This document shows, in pieces, positions 56,092 through 64,000 of a stretch of DNA of 64,000 bases. The stretch spans positions 142,119 through 206,118 of the forward strand of contig DDWT01000033.1 in NCBI GenBank assembly GCA_002347365.1. Direction: 5' to 3'. How positions within the stretch are numbered: position 1 is the first letter of the stretch; the number at the start of each line of letters is the position of its first letter. This stretch comes from Actinobacteria bacterium UBA2279 (lineage in GTDB: Bacteria > Actinomycetota > Coriobacteriia > Anaerosomatales > Anaerosomataceae). A model generated the notes under the pieces. That model had not been told where the DNA came from. It made no database searches and was given only the letters and a program-made list of their open reading frames with translations. A program made the position numbers and the translations under genes.

Positions 56092-57099
56092 GTGCGTCGG
56101 CCGTGGCTGGATGTTCTGAAGGGCGCGGCCATGGCTCTGGTCGTCGTCAACCATGCGATCTTGTGGCCGATGCGCGCCGGAGATGGCAGCGCGGCATTCC
56201 TCTACGGGACTGCGTACGGTACCGTCGCGGCGTTCGCGGCGGTGACCGGCTACATCGGAGGTATGCGTCCACCTGCCGAGAGTCCCGGCTCCGTTCTGCG
56301 CCGTCGTGCCTATCAACTGCTGCTGCCGTGGGCGTTCTGGGCGTGTCTGTACGCGCTTGCGCCGTTCGTCTGGCGCTGGATCGGTGGCCCGGCTGCGCTT
56401 CCCGTGGGATTCTCGCCCGGCCCCTGGGCGCTGGCGGTTCTTGCCGGCGGGGGGCCGCTGTGGTTCCTGCCGGTCATATTCGTGGCCGCGGTCGTAGGGA
56501 CGCTGCTCGACCGAAGGACGAGTTCGTGGCGTCCGGCGTGGATCATGGTGGCGCTGTACGTCGTCATCGCTGCGCTGGCGTGGCTGGCGGGACGTAGCCC
56601 GCTGGCGCTGGGGGAAGGCACGTTCTGGGCGGTGTCGCCTCTGTATGTGGCGTCGTACTGGGCCGGCCTGCGCCTCGCTCGCGACGGTGTTCCCGAGTGG
56701 GTGTCCGGTGTGGCGCTGCCCACGCTGATCGTCAGTGCTGTGCTGGCCGGAGTGGCCACATATGTGCGTGCCGAGACGCGCGCCTCCGAGCTGATGTGGC
56801 TGCCGTACCTGATCGGGCTGCCCGGCGGTTGGGCCGCACTCGTGATGGCTGCCGGCGCGAACGGTGAACCCGCACATGCGTTGAGCCGGTTCCTGATGCG
56901 CGTAGGAGTGGCCTCCCGAGGCGTGTACGTGCTGCATCCGATTCTGGTCGCGCCGATGATGCTCGCAATGTCGACGGTGGGGCACTCAGGGCCTGCATAC
57001 GTGTTGGCCTCTATCCTGGTCGCCGTTGTCGGCGTATGGGGTTCCACGCGTCTGACCGAGGGTATCCGCCGGACGCGGTACGGCCACGCCGTCGTGTGA
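56092..57099 (+). CDS. Acyltransferase-3-family integral membrane protein
   Basis: A 335-residue protein with about ten TM helices. The N-terminal PWLDVLKGAAMALVVVNHAI, with its His at about 17, fits the acyltransferase 3 family, which transfers acyl groups to sugars or other cell-envelope targets. It also has GPLWFLPVIFVAAVVG and, near the end, GVYVLHPILVAP. It starts with GTG, with GGAG 5 nt upstream, and lies 8 bp after dgt. The acceptor is unknown. A 482-bp repeat-rich gap follows. Confidence 0.75.
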   Translation: MRRPWLDVLKGAAMALVVVNHAILWPMRAGDGSAAFLYGTAYGTVAAFAAVTGYIGGMRPPAESPGSVLRRRAYQLLLPWAFWACLYALAPFVWRWIGGPAALPVGFSPGPWALAVLAGGGPLWFLPVIFVAAVVGTLLDRRTSSWRPAWIMVALYVVIAALAWLAGRSPLALGEGTFWAVSPLYVASYWAGLRLARDGVPEWVSGVALPTLIVSAVLAGVATYVRAETRASELMWLPYLIGLPGGWAALVMAAGANGEPAHALSRFLMRVGVASRGVYVLHPILVAPMMLAMSTVGHSGPAYVLASILVAVVGVWGSTRLTEGIRRTRYGHAVV

Positions 57100-57128
57100 G
57101 GGCTTCCCGTGGTTGGGGTCGGGTTCAG

Positions 57129-57181
57129 GTCTCGGTCAGCTCTCGGTCCGCTCTCGGTCTGCTCTCGGTCGGCTCTGGGTA
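57129..57181 (+). repeat. Short 11-bp tandem repeat
   Basis: Three exact-length units of GCTCTCGGTCN (57139-57171) are flanked by two near-copies (57129-57138, 57172-57181). It lies just after the acyltransferase gene and before repeat array 2. The 11-bp period is close to one helical turn. Confidence 0.75.
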
Positions 57182-57506
57182 TGGGTCCCGCGCTACCGTG
57201 GTCCGCACGGGATCCGGACCCTTTGTCAGCGCCATATCGACCGGCATCGATATCCGGGTGCTCCGATCGACCGACATCGATATCCGGGTGCTCCGATCGA
57301 CCGACATCGATACGCATGCTGCCGTCGATGCCCTGATCGACCGACATCGATACGCATGCTGCCGTCGGTGCCCCGATCGACCGACATCGATACGCATGCT
57401 GCCGTCGGTGCCCCGATCGACCGACATCGATACGCATACTGCCGTCGATGCCCCGATCGACCGACATCGACATCGCGAGCGACATCTGCGTCCTTCGCGG
57501 ATTCCC

Positions 57507-57526
57507 TCATCGATGGGCTTCGATGA
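57507..57526. promoter_or_regulatory. Palindrome in front of the ArsR-type gene (distal copy)
   Basis: TCATCGA-TGGGCT-TCGATGA is a perfect 7-bp inverted repeat with a 6-bp spacer. Its centre is exactly 30 bp from the proximal copy. It is the same dyad as in the arrays, with extended arms, and is a candidate operator. Confidence 0.6.
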
Positions 57527-57536
57527 ATGGTGTCGG

Positions 57537-57556
57537 ATATCGACCGCTATCGATAT
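57537..57556. promoter_or_regulatory. Palindrome in front of the ArsR-type gene (proximal copy)
   Basis: ATATCGA-CCGCTA-TCGATAT is a perfect 7-bp inverted repeat with a 6-bp spacer, ending 25 bp before GTG 57582. A dimeric regulator would fit it well. Binding by the adjacent ArsR-type protein is an inference from position. Confidence 0.6.
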
Positions 57557-57581
57557 TGCGTGAAAAGGGTGGTGTCTAGCC

Positions 57582-57854
57582 GTGTACGACCCGTTCACCC
57601 CACAGAGTGCAGAGAGGATGTTTCGCGCGCTGGGGCAACCCGTCAGGCGCCGCATCATGGAAGCGCTTGCCCAGTGCCCGATGAGCCTGATGACCCTATG
57701 TGAGTACGCGGGCGTCTCGCAGAGCACCGTCTCGTACCACGTCGAAGTGCTGCGCGAGGCCGGTCTTGTCTCGGCAGGTCGAGGAGGCATGTGTGTGGAC
57801 AAGGAGGGCCTCTGCGGACTCATTCACTACATCAACGGCAATCTGATGCACTAG
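57582..57854 (+). CDS. ArsR-type winged-helix transcriptional regulator
   Basis: A 90-residue single-domain regulator. MFRALGQPVRRRIMEALAQ is the usual ArsR-family first helix pair, and LCEYAGVSQSTVSYHVEVLR is the recognition helix region; the wing follows (AGLVSAGRGGMCVDKEG). The classical ELCVCDL metal site is absent. Four Cys occur (CPMS, LCEY, GMCVDKEGLC), so a thiol or metal sensor role is possible but unproven. It starts with GTG, with GGTGG upstream. The array dyads lie directly upstream, suggesting self-regulation. Its other targets are not evident. Confidence 0.82.
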   Translation: MYDPFTPQSAERMFRALGQPVRRRIMEALAQCPMSLMTLCEYAGVSQSTVSYHVEVLREAGLVSAGRGGMCVDKEGLCGLIHYINGNLMH

Positions 57855-57907
57855 GGCGCACACGTCCCTGGAGGCAGGCCAACATGCATGCTTGCGTTGC
57901 CGTTCTG

Positions 57908-57936
57908 TTGCCCCATCCGCTCGCATCGCATAGAAT
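57908..57936 (+). promoter_or_regulatory. Promoter of hppA
   Basis: TTGCCC (57908-57913) and TAGAAT (57931-57936) with a 17-bp spacer. The 5' leader to ATG 58044 would be about 100 nt. AAGGAGAG lies upstream of the start codon. Confidence 0.65.
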
Positions 57937-58043
57937 CCACCAAAGCGCCGCAGAGGGAGCGGCGACGCCGTGTCGCGCGCGCGAAAACACAACCCGCAGC
58001 GGCGACAGCCCCGGAAGGTATGCAGGAAGGAGAGTCAACGTAA

Positions 58044-60167
58044 ATGGCTGACTGGATAGTCTGGCTGGCGCCTGTTGCCGCTGTCATCGGCTTCAGCACC
58101 GCGGTCTATCTCGCAGCGTGGGTCCTCAAGCAGGATCCGGGCAACGAGAAGATGCAGGAGATCTCGAAGGCGACCCAGGAGGGCGCCCTCGCATTCCTTC
58201 TCCGCGAGTACCGCGTTCTGATCATCTTCGCGGCCGTGGTGTTCGTGATCCTCGGCTTCGCCGTTAGCTGGCTCACGGGTGTTGCGTTCCTGACCGGTGG
58301 CCTGCTGTCCGCCGGTGCCGGTTACTTTGGCATGTACGTGGCTACGCGCGCTAACACGCGCACCGCTCAGGCTGCCACGACCGGCGTCGCCAAGGCGCTC
58401 AACGTAGCCTTCCGTTCGGGTCTCACCATGGGACTTACCGTCGCCAGCTTCGGCCTCGGCGGTTTGAGCCTGTGGGCGATCACCATGCTTGTCATGGGTA
58501 GCGATCCTGTGGCCAACGCCGAGATCGTCAACGGCTTCGCCATGGGTGCAAGCTCCATCGCTCTGTTCGCTCGTGTCGGTGGCGGTATCTACACCAAGGC
58601 CGCTGACGTGGGAGCAGACCTCGTCGGCAAGGTCGAAGCCGGTATTCCCGAGGACGATCCGCGCAACCCCGCCACCATCGCCGACAACGTCGGTGACAAC
58701 GTCGGTGACGTTGCGGGCATGGGCGCTGACCTCTTCGAGAGCTACGTCGGCTCCATCCTCGCCCCGATGGTCCTCGCGATCTCGCTGTGGTACGTCCCCG
58801 GCGTCGCCAAGAGCATCGACCTTCAGTACGGCCTTGCCGTGCCGCTTCTGATCGCGGGTTTCGGCATCATCATGAGCATCTTCGGTCTGTTCGCAGTCAA
58901 CGCCAAGGAAGGCGACGACCTGCACAGCGCTCTCAACAAGGGGACCTACCTGGCCGCCGGCCTTGAGATCGTGGCCATGTTCTGGCTGTTCTACCACTGG
59001 TCCACGCGCGCCGGTGCTGAGCCGGAGCGTCTCTGGTACTTCGGCGCAGTCGTCGCCGGTCTTGTGGCTGGCATGGCTATCGGCAAGATCACCGAGTACT
59101 ACTGCTCGGATCACTACAGCCCGGTGAAGAAGATCGCAGAGGCCTCCGAGACGGGCGCCGCGACCAACATCATCCAGGGCCTCGGCACCGGCATGATGTC
59201 CACCGCACTCCCGATCCTCGTAGTCTGTGCAGGCATCGTCGGCTCGTACATGATGGGCAACGCTGCCGTCCCCGGTAACGACCTTTCCGGGATCTACGGT
59301 ATCGCGCTCGCCGCACTCGGCATGCTCTCCATCACCGCTATCACGGTCGGTGTGGACGCCTACGGCCCTGTGGCCGACAACGCCGGCGGTATCGCCGAGA
59401 TGGCCGGCATGGGCAAAGACATCCGCAAGATCACGGACAGCCTGGACAGCGTGGGCAACACCACCGCTGCCATCGCCAAGGGCTTCGCGATCGGTTCTGC
59501 GGGTCTGACCGCCCTCGCACTGTTCGTAGCCTTCCGCCAGAGCCTGCAGGTCGGCTTCCTCGACCGCGGCATGTCGGCAGATCAGATCCTCAGCACCATC
59601 AACATGTCGCTCGAGAACCCCTATGTCATCGCGGGTCTGTTCATCGGCGGCATGCTTCCGTTCCTCTTCGGCGCCCTGACCATGGGCGCTGTGGGCCGTG
59701 CGGCCTTCGCCATGATCGGTGAGGTCCGCCGCCAGTTCCGCGAGATCCCCGGCATCATGGAAGGCACCGGCAAGCCGGACTACGCCGCCTGTGTTGACAT
59801 CTCCACCAAGGGCGCTCTCAAAGAGATGGTCGTTCCGGGCGCTATCGCCGTCGCGGTGCCGATCGTCGTGGGTATCCTGGATCTCTCCATGCTCGCCGGC
59901 CTCCTCGCCGGCGCGCTGGTGACCGGATTCTTGCTCGCGATCTTCATGGCGAACGCCGGTGGCGCGTGGGACAACGCGAAGAAGTACATCGAAGGCGGCG
60001 CGCACGGCGGCAAGGGCTCTGATGCCCACAAGGCCGCTGTTGTCGGCGACACCGTCGGTGACCCCTTCAAAGACACGTCGGGTCCGGCCATGAACATCCT
60101 CATCAAGCTCATGACCGTCGTCTCGCTCGTGTTCGTGCCGCTGTTCCTCAAGATCCACGGCGCATAG
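58044..60167 (+). CDS. hppA: Membrane-bound ion-translocating pyrophosphatase
   Basis: A 707-residue protein with about 16 TM helices. It couples PPi hydrolysis to H+ or Na+ export. The PPi/Mg site is visible in [38 protein letters not shown] and, near the C-terminus, [34 protein letters not shown] has Ala at about 475, where potassium-independent enzymes have Lys, so it is probably the potassium-dependent type. H+ versus Na+ cannot be told. It would use PPi made by biosynthesis and complements PPDK nearby. Confidence 0.96.
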   Translation: MADWIVWLAPVAAVIGFSTAVYLAAWVLKQDPGNEKMQEISKATQEGALAFLLREYRVLIIFAAVVFVILGFAVSWLTGVAFLTGGLLSAGAGYFGMYVATRANTRTAQAATTGVAKALNVAFRSGLTMGLTVASFGLGGLSLWAITMLVMGSDPVANAEIVNGFAMGASSIALFARVGGGIYTKAADVGADLVGKVEAGIPEDDPRNPATIADNVGDNVGDVAGMGADLFESYVGSILAPMVLAISLWYVPGVAKSIDLQYGLAVPLLIAGFGIIMSIFGLFAVNAKEGDDLHSALNKGTYLAAGLEIVAMFWLFYHWSTRAGAEPERLWYFGAVVAGLVAGMAIGKITEYYCSDHYSPVKKIAEASETGAATNIIQGLGTGMMSTALPILVVCAGIVGSYMMGNAAVPGNDLSGIYGIALAALGMLSITAITVGVDAYGPVADNAGGIAEMAGMGKDIRKITDSLDSVGNTTAAIAKGFAIGSAGLTALALFVAFRQSLQVGFLDRGMSADQILSTINMSLENPYVIAGLFIGGMLPFLFGALTMGAVGRAAFAMIGEVRRQFREIPGIMEGTGKPDYAACVDISTKGALKEMVVPGAIAVAVPIVVGILDLSMLAGLLAGALVTGFLLAIFMANAGGAWDNAKKYIEGGAHGGKGSDAHKAAVVGDTVGDPFKDTSGPAMNILIKLMTVVSLVFVPLFLKIHGA

Positions 60168-60208
60168 TTCTCCCCGCCACGCGTCGTAAATGGCGCGCGG
60201 CGTAGTAC

Positions 60209-60245
60209 AATGCTCCCGGGTGCGACCCTCGCGCCCGGGAGCATT
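60209..60245 (+). terminator. Long hairpin between hppA and dnaG overlapping a -10 box
   Basis: AATGCTCCCGGG (60209-60220) pairs perfectly with 60234-60245. Inside, GCGA pairs with TCGC around CCC, giving about 17 pairs. It may terminate hppA. It also overlaps a TACAAT box (60206-60211) that could serve dnaG. A second small hairpin (CCGGCC/GGCCGG, 60254-60269) follows, then AAAGGAGGT at 60282-60290 for dnaG. Confidence 0.55.
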
Positions 60246-60293
60246 CACATTCCCCGGCCACCTGGCCGGAAACGCCACGCGAAAGGAGGTCAG

Positions 60294-62168
60294 GTGGGCC
60301 GCATCTCCGACGAAGACATCCAGCGCGTCCGCGACGCCACCGACCTCGTCTCGCTCATATCCGAGACAGTCGTCCTCAAGAAGAAGGGCCGGCTGTTCTG
60401 GGGCCTGTGCCCGTTCCATGGCGAGAAGACTCCCAGCTTCAAGGTGGATCCCTCCACTCAGCTGTGGCACTGCTTCGGCTGCAGCGAGGGCGGCGACGCG
60501 TTCGGCTTCGTCATGCGGACCGAGAACCTCGAGTTCCCTGATGCCGTGCGCAGGCTTGCCGAGCGCGCCCACATCGAGATCGTCGAAGAGGGCGGTGGAC
60601 TGCCGGCGGGACGCAAGGAGCGGCTCATCGCGGCGTGCGAGGCAGCCGCGGCCTTCTATCACGCCCAGCTGACGACGGCCCGCACGCCCGGGGCACAGGC
60701 GGCGCGCGAGTACATGAAGGACCGCGGCTTCGGTATCGACGTGGCAAAGCGCTTCAACCTTGGCTACGCACCGCACGGGCGCGACAACCTCACCAAATCC
60801 TTGCTTCGCGACGGCTTCTCGCGTGAAGAGCTCGTGGAAGCCAACCTCGCGATGGCGGACGGCGCCAGCCTCAAGGACCGCTTCTACAACCGCGTCATGT
60901 TCCCCATCGCCGACCTGTCCGGGCGCGTCATCGCCTTCGGTGGCCGCGTCGTGGGCACCGGCGAGCCGAAGTACCTGAACACCGCCGAGACGCCCATCTT
61001 CTCCAAATCGGCCAACCTCTACGCCATCGACCGGTCCCGCAATGAGATCGTCTCCAGCGGTACTGCGCTCGTCGTGGAGGGCTACACCGACGTGATCGCG
61101 CTGCACGAGGCCGGCATCGCGTACGCAGTGGCCACGCTGGGCACCGCGCTCACGGAGCGTCACGTGCGCCTGCTGGGCAGGTTCTCCTCGCGTGTCGTCT
61201 ATCTGTTCGACGGCGACGCCGCAGGGATCCGCGCCGCGGACCGCGCTGCCGAGTTCATCGACTGGCACGCGACGCCTGAGGCCGGGAGTTCGAAGACCGA
61301 CCTGCTGGTAGCGATCATCCCTGAAGGCGCGGACCCCGCGGACTACGTCGCGGCCAACGGCGCCGAGAAGATGCGCGAGCTTATCGCGGACGCACAACCG
61401 TTGCTGCGCTTCGTCATAGACCAGCGGTTGGGCCAGCACGATCTGGGCTCTCCTGAGGGCCGCCTTCGCGCGCTGGAGGCTGCCGCGGTCGTGCTCACCC
61501 GCGTGCGAGGATCCATCCTGGAGCAGGACTACACCAACTACCTTGCCGACCGTCTGCTTACCGACTTCACAACGGTCAAGCGTGCGGTCTCCTCGGCCAA
61601 ACCGGAGCCGAGAAGGGGAGAGGCGAGCACCGCACAGGGTGTCGCAGGTGACGGTGCGCCGTCGTCGGGCGGGCCTCCTACGCGGCCGAAAGCGGATGGG
61701 CCGCAGGAGAAAGCCGAGCGAGAATTGCTGAAACTGGCAGTTATGTTGCCGGCAGCTCGCGGTCGGGCACGCGAATTGCTTGCAGAAGGGCTCATCACAG
61801 GGGAGGATGTCAGGCACGTCGTGGGCCTCGTGATCGAGGCCGGTGACGCGCGCAGGCGGGAGCTCTACGACGCTGTGGCGCGCACCGATCGGGCGGCCGC
61901 GGAAATGATCAGTTCGTGGTTGATGGACGCCGCTGAGGTGGAAGAAGTAGAATACGCAGTCCGTGAGATTGCAGCGAGACTCAAGGATTTTGACCTCGCG
62001 CGTCAAATCTTAGCTAAGAAGGCTCAACTTCGTGGGCTCGATGCCGAGAAGGACCGGGCCGCGTTTGATGGTTTGTTCAGAGAGATCGCGGAGTTGCAGC
62101 GCCAGCAGGAGACTGTGCGGCGCGGCCTGCGTGACATGGAACGATCTGGAGGCGGAGACGCGGAGTGA
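60294..62168 (+). CDS. dnaG: DNA primase
   Basis: A 624-residue primase. The CHC2 zinc finger is at residues 39-63 (CPFH, then CFGC). The RNA-polymerase domain follows, with a TOPRIM core ([15 protein letters not shown] and [17 protein letters not shown]). A helicase-binding C-terminal region (about 480-624) completes it. It makes RNA primers at the fork. I chose GTG 60294 because the near-perfect Shine-Dalgarno AAAGGAGGT lies 3 nt upstream and [12 protein letters not shown] matches the family start. The frame is open from 60210. rpoD is coupled behind it (GTGA), the classic dnaG-rpoD arrangement. Confidence 0.95.
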   Translation: MGRISDEDIQRVRDATDLVSLISETVVLKKKGRLFWGLCPFHGEKTPSFKVDPSTQLWHCFGCSEGGDAFGFVMRTENLEFPDAVRRLAERAHIEIVEEGGGLPAGRKERLIAACEAAAAFYHAQLTTARTPGAQAAREYMKDRGFGIDVAKRFNLGYAPHGRDNLTKSLLRDGFSREELVEANLAMADGASLKDRFYNRVMFPIADLSGRVIAFGGRVVGTGEPKYLNTAETPIFSKSANLYAIDRSRNEIVSSGTALVVEGYTDVIALHEAGIAYAVATLGTALTERHVRLLGRFSSRVVYLFDGDAAGIRAADRAAEFIDWHATPEAGSSKTDLLVAIIPEGADPADYVAANGAEKMRELIADAQPLLRFVIDQRLGQHDLGSPEGRLRALEAAAVVLTRVRGSILEQDYTNYLADRLLTDFTTVKRAVSSAKPEPRRGEASTAQGVAGDGAPSSGGPPTRPKADGPQEKAERELLKLAVMLPAARGRARELLAEGLITGEDVRHVVGLVIEAGDARRRELYDAVARTDRAAAEMISSWLMDAAEVEEVEYAVREIAARLKDFDLARQILAKKAQLRGLDAEKDRAAFDGLFREIAELQRQQETVRRGLRDMERSGGGDAE

Positions 62169-63481
62169 GTGCAAACAAGAAGACCGGCTCCGACAAGAAG
62201 ACCGCACCCGAACTCGAACTCTCGGCAGTCAAGACACTGGTGAAGATCGGCACGGCCAAAGGAAACCTCACTGAAGAGGAGATCCAGGGCGCGCTGAGCG
62301 ACATCGATCTGTCTGACGACCAGTTCGAGAACGTTTACTCGCACTTCCAGAAGAGCGGCATCGACATCCTGGACGAGAGCGTGACCGACGTCGACATCCA
62401 TGTGGACGAACTGGACGCGCCGCGCGAGGACGATGACGATCCGCCGGACGATGTGACGGTTGAAGAAGCACCCGAAGAGGTGCCGGTGGTGGCGGAGAAG
62501 CCCGCCCCGAAGCCTCGCAAGAAGGCGAAGCGCCGGGCGGACTCTTCGTCGCTTGCGCCTCTGACGAGCGACCCGGTACGCATGTACCTCAAAGAGATCG
62601 GCAAGGTGCCGCTGCTCACGGCGCGCCAGGAAGTCGACCTCGCCCGCAAGATCGAGTTCGGACTCGAGGCCGTCTTCACACTCGAAGAGGCCGAGGAGAA
62701 GGGCGTCAAGCTCGATCGTGCCGAGGTACGCCGTCTGGAGCGCATCGAGAACGTGGGCATCCAGGCCAAAAAGCAGCTCGTCGAGGCCAACCTGCGCCTC
62801 GTTGTCTCTATCGCCAAGCGGTATGTGGGTCGCGGCATGCTCTTCCTCGATCTGATCCAGGAAGGCAACCTGGGGCTGATCCGCGCGGTCGAGAAGTTCG
62901 ACTACACCAAAGGCTACAAGTTTTCCACGTACGCCACCTGGTGGATACGTCAGGCCATCACCCGCGCTATCGCGGACCAGGCACGCACGATCCGCATCCC
63001 GGTACACATGGTCGAGACCATCAACAAGCTCATCCGCGTGCAGCGCGGTCTTCTGCAGGACCTGGGCCGGGAGCCCACGCCCGAGGAGATCGGCGACCAG
63101 ATGGAGATGACGGCCGAGCGGGTGCGCGAGATCCTGAAGATCTCGCAAGAGCCGGTCTCGTTGGAGACGCCCATCGGCGAGGAAGAGGATTCACAGCTGG
63201 GAGACTTCATCGAAGACTCCGAGGCGGTGGTTCCTCCGGAGGCCGCGAGCTTCTCGATGCTGCAGGAACAGCTGTCCAAAGTACTGGACTCGCTGTCCGA
63301 GCGCGAGCGCAAGGTGATCGAGTTGCGCTTCGGACTGGATGACGGACATCCTCGTACGTTGGAGGAGGTCGGGCGTGAGTTCGGCGTCACACGGGAACGA
63401 ATACGACAGATCGAAAGCAAGACGCTCTGCAAGCTGCGACATCCTTCACGAAGCAGCAAACTCAAAGACTACTTGGAGTAA
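62165..63481 (+). CDS. rpoD: RNA polymerase principal sigma factor
   Basis: A 438-residue sigma-70 of group 1. Region 1.1 is at about 10-75, followed by an acidic linker and region 1.2 ([20 protein letters not shown]). Regions 2.1-2.4 contain [35 protein letters not shown] and [20 protein letters not shown]. Region 3 and region 4.2 follow ([20 protein letters not shown]). GTG 62165 overlaps the dnaG stop. A second, shorter sigma gene follows after 80 bp. Confidence 0.96.
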   Translation: MSANKKTGSDKKTAPELELSAVKTLVKIGTAKGNLTEEEIQGALSDIDLSDDQFENVYSHFQKSGIDILDESVTDVDIHVDELDAPREDDDDPPDDVTVEEAPEEVPVVAEKPAPKPRKKAKRRADSSSLAPLTSDPVRMYLKEIGKVPLLTARQEVDLARKIEFGLEAVFTLEEAEEKGVKLDRAEVRRLERIENVGIQAKKQLVEANLRLVVSIAKRYVGRGMLFLDLIQEGNLGLIRAVEKFDYTKGYKFSTYATWWIRQAITRAIADQARTIRIPVHMVETINKLIRVQRGLLQDLGREPTPEEIGDQMEMTAERVREILKISQEPVSLETPIGEEEDSQLGDFIEDSEAVVPPEAASFSMLQEQLSKVLDSLSERERKVIELRFGLDDGHPRTLEEVGREFGVTRERIRQIESKTLCKLRHPSRSSKLKDYLE

Positions 63482-63511
63482 GGCGCGACCCACCGAAGAC
63501 CCACAGTTCGC

Positions 63512-63537
63512 AGGGCCTCCGCGTGCGCGGGGGCTCT
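63512..63537 (+). terminator. Hairpin between rpoD and the second sigma gene
   Basis: AGGGCCTCC (63512-63520) pairs with GGGGGCTCT (63529-63537) with two wobble pairs, and the loop can pair further. The following T-run is poor, so it may attenuate rather than end transcription into the next gene. Confidence 0.45.
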
Positions 63538-63561
63538 GTCATTGGAAAGGTGCTGAACCGT

Positions 63562-64000
63562 ATGGCCACTGCTGGTCCCCGCAAGAGCTCGTCCCGTCGA
63601 GTTCCCGAGCCCCACACTCTGGTACCCATGAGCACCGACTCGGTGCGGGTGTACCTGCGCGAGATCGGGAAGGTAGCGCTGCTCAACGCGCGACGTGAAG
63701 TCGAGCTTGCACGCAAGATCGAGACGGGGCTGGCTGCCGTTGAGAAGCTGATCGAGGCCGAGGACGCCGGCGTGACGCTGGAGCGCCCCGAGAAGCGCCG
63801 CCTGGAGCGCCAGGAGGCCGAAGGCATCGAGGCGAAGAAGGAGCTGATCTCGGCCAACCTGCGTCTCGTGGTCTCTATCGCGCGCCGCTACGTTGGACGC
63901 GGGCTGAGCCTGCTGGACCTGATCCAGGAAGGCAACCTGGGTCTGATCCGTGCGGTCGAGAAGTTCGACTACACCATGGGCTTCAAGTTCTCCACCTACG
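63562..64000 (+). CDS. Second RpoD-like (group 1/2) sigma factor, truncated by the window end
   Basis: The frame is open from ATG 63562 to the last base (146 codons). A short basic N-terminus without region 1.1 is followed by region 1.2 ([20 protein letters not shown]) and regions 2.1-2.3 ([42 protein letters not shown]). It is clearly paralogous to the adjacent rpoD but lacks its acidic N-terminal part. It could be an alternative housekeeping-like sigma factor. GTG 63550 is an alternative start. Promoter specificity cannot be read because region 4 is outside the window. Confidence 0.9.
   Translation, partial: MATAGPRKSSSRRVPEPHTLVPMSTDSVRVYLREIGKVALLNARREVELARKIETGLAAVEKLIEAEDAGVTLERPEKRRLERQEAEGIEAKKELISANLRLVVSIARRYVGRGLSLLDLIQEGNLGLIRAVEKFDYTMGFKFSTY

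Larger units (their letters stand above)
57236..57556 (+). repeat. Intergenic array 2: 30/40-bp repeats built on ATCGA-N6-TCGAT
   Basis: The array has two 30-bp units (57236-57265, 57266-57295), four 40-bp units (57296-57335, 57336-57375, 57376-57415, 57416-57455) and a partial unit from 57456. Each starts with the dyad ATCGA-N6-TCGAT (last base altered in the partial one). Two more dyads follow, centred 30 bp apart, at 57507-57526 and 57537-57556. The first 21 bases of the array are identical to 47675-47695 in array 1. It fills the gap between the acyltransferase and the ArsR-type gene. It is not coding, because the 40-bp step breaks any frame. Confidence 0.92.

Noticed and set aside
57236..57472. 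CRISPR array
   Set aside because: Units are contiguous with no unique spacers of constant length, the variable part is only 6 bp, and no cas gene is near.
56313..57485. Minus-strand repeat protein across array 2
   Set aside because: Open frames exist in several phases. The 40-bp units shift frame, and the frame continues antisense into the acyltransferase gene.
58035..62006. A 1323-residue minus-strand open frame antisense to hppA and dnaG
   Set aside because: It runs opposite two strongly recognised genes and has no family similarity. GC-rich third positions make such antisense frames common.

Overview
The window is 64 kb of GC-rich, densely packed, almost entirely plus-strand bacterial chromosome. 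It suggests a Gram-positive actinobacterium, most likely an anaerobic Coriobacteriia member of the Anaerosomatales/OPB41 type. This placement is an inference. It rests on the high GC, many GTG starts, ATGA/GTGA stop-start overlaps, a CIRCE-controlled hrcA-dnaJ pair, the glyQ/glyS two-subunit synthetase, PPDK with its regulatory protein, a membrane pyrophosphatase, and very large multihaem c-type cytochromes without any outer-membrane gene. No phage, IS element, CRISPR array or rRNA was seen. One tRNA (Ala, GGC) is present.

Layout. 1-9.9 kb: radical-SAM/DUF2344 pair, rng, rplU-rpmA, obgE, proB-proA, nadD, yqeK, an LCP-like/LytR_C protein and rsfS, then an EamA transporter. 10.9-18.2 kb: tRNA-Ala, a chagasin-like lipoprotein, leuS, comEA-comEC and holA. 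18.3-33.5 kb: the accessory part of the window, with three exported multihaem cytochrome genes (about 350, 2549 and 1302 residues; 7, 14 and 11 CxxCH motifs) interleaved with rpsT (the only minus-strand gene) and lepA. 33.7-47.6 kb: hemW, CIRCE-hrcA-dnaJ, rsmE, mtaB, phoH, a 7TMR-HD phosphodiesterase, ybeY, a DgkA-PAP2 fusion, a CNNM/CBS protein, cdd, era, deoC and recO. 47.6-48.0 kb: intergenic repeat array 1. 48.0-57.1 kb: glyQ-glyS, the PPDK regulator, ppdK, a small membrane protein, dgt and an acyltransferase. 57.1-57.6 kb: intergenic repeat array 2, leading into an ArsR-type regulator. 58.0-64.0 kb: hppA, dnaG, rpoD and a second RpoD-like sigma factor cut by the window edge.

How it works together. 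Most genes are translation, ribosome-assembly, RNA-processing and replication functions in conserved blocks. PPDK, its regulator and the membrane pyrophosphatase point to a pyrophosphate-linked energy economy. The cytochromes point to electron transfer through or beyond the cell wall.

The two most unusual signals are as follows. (i) Two non-coding arrays 9.6 kb apart are built on the same dyad, ATCGA-N6-TCGAT, repeated at 30- or 40-bp steps. The second array ends in two perfect palindromes just upstream of the ArsR-type gene. (ii) The two giant cytochromes share their N- and C-terminal haem modules but carry completely different middle domains.
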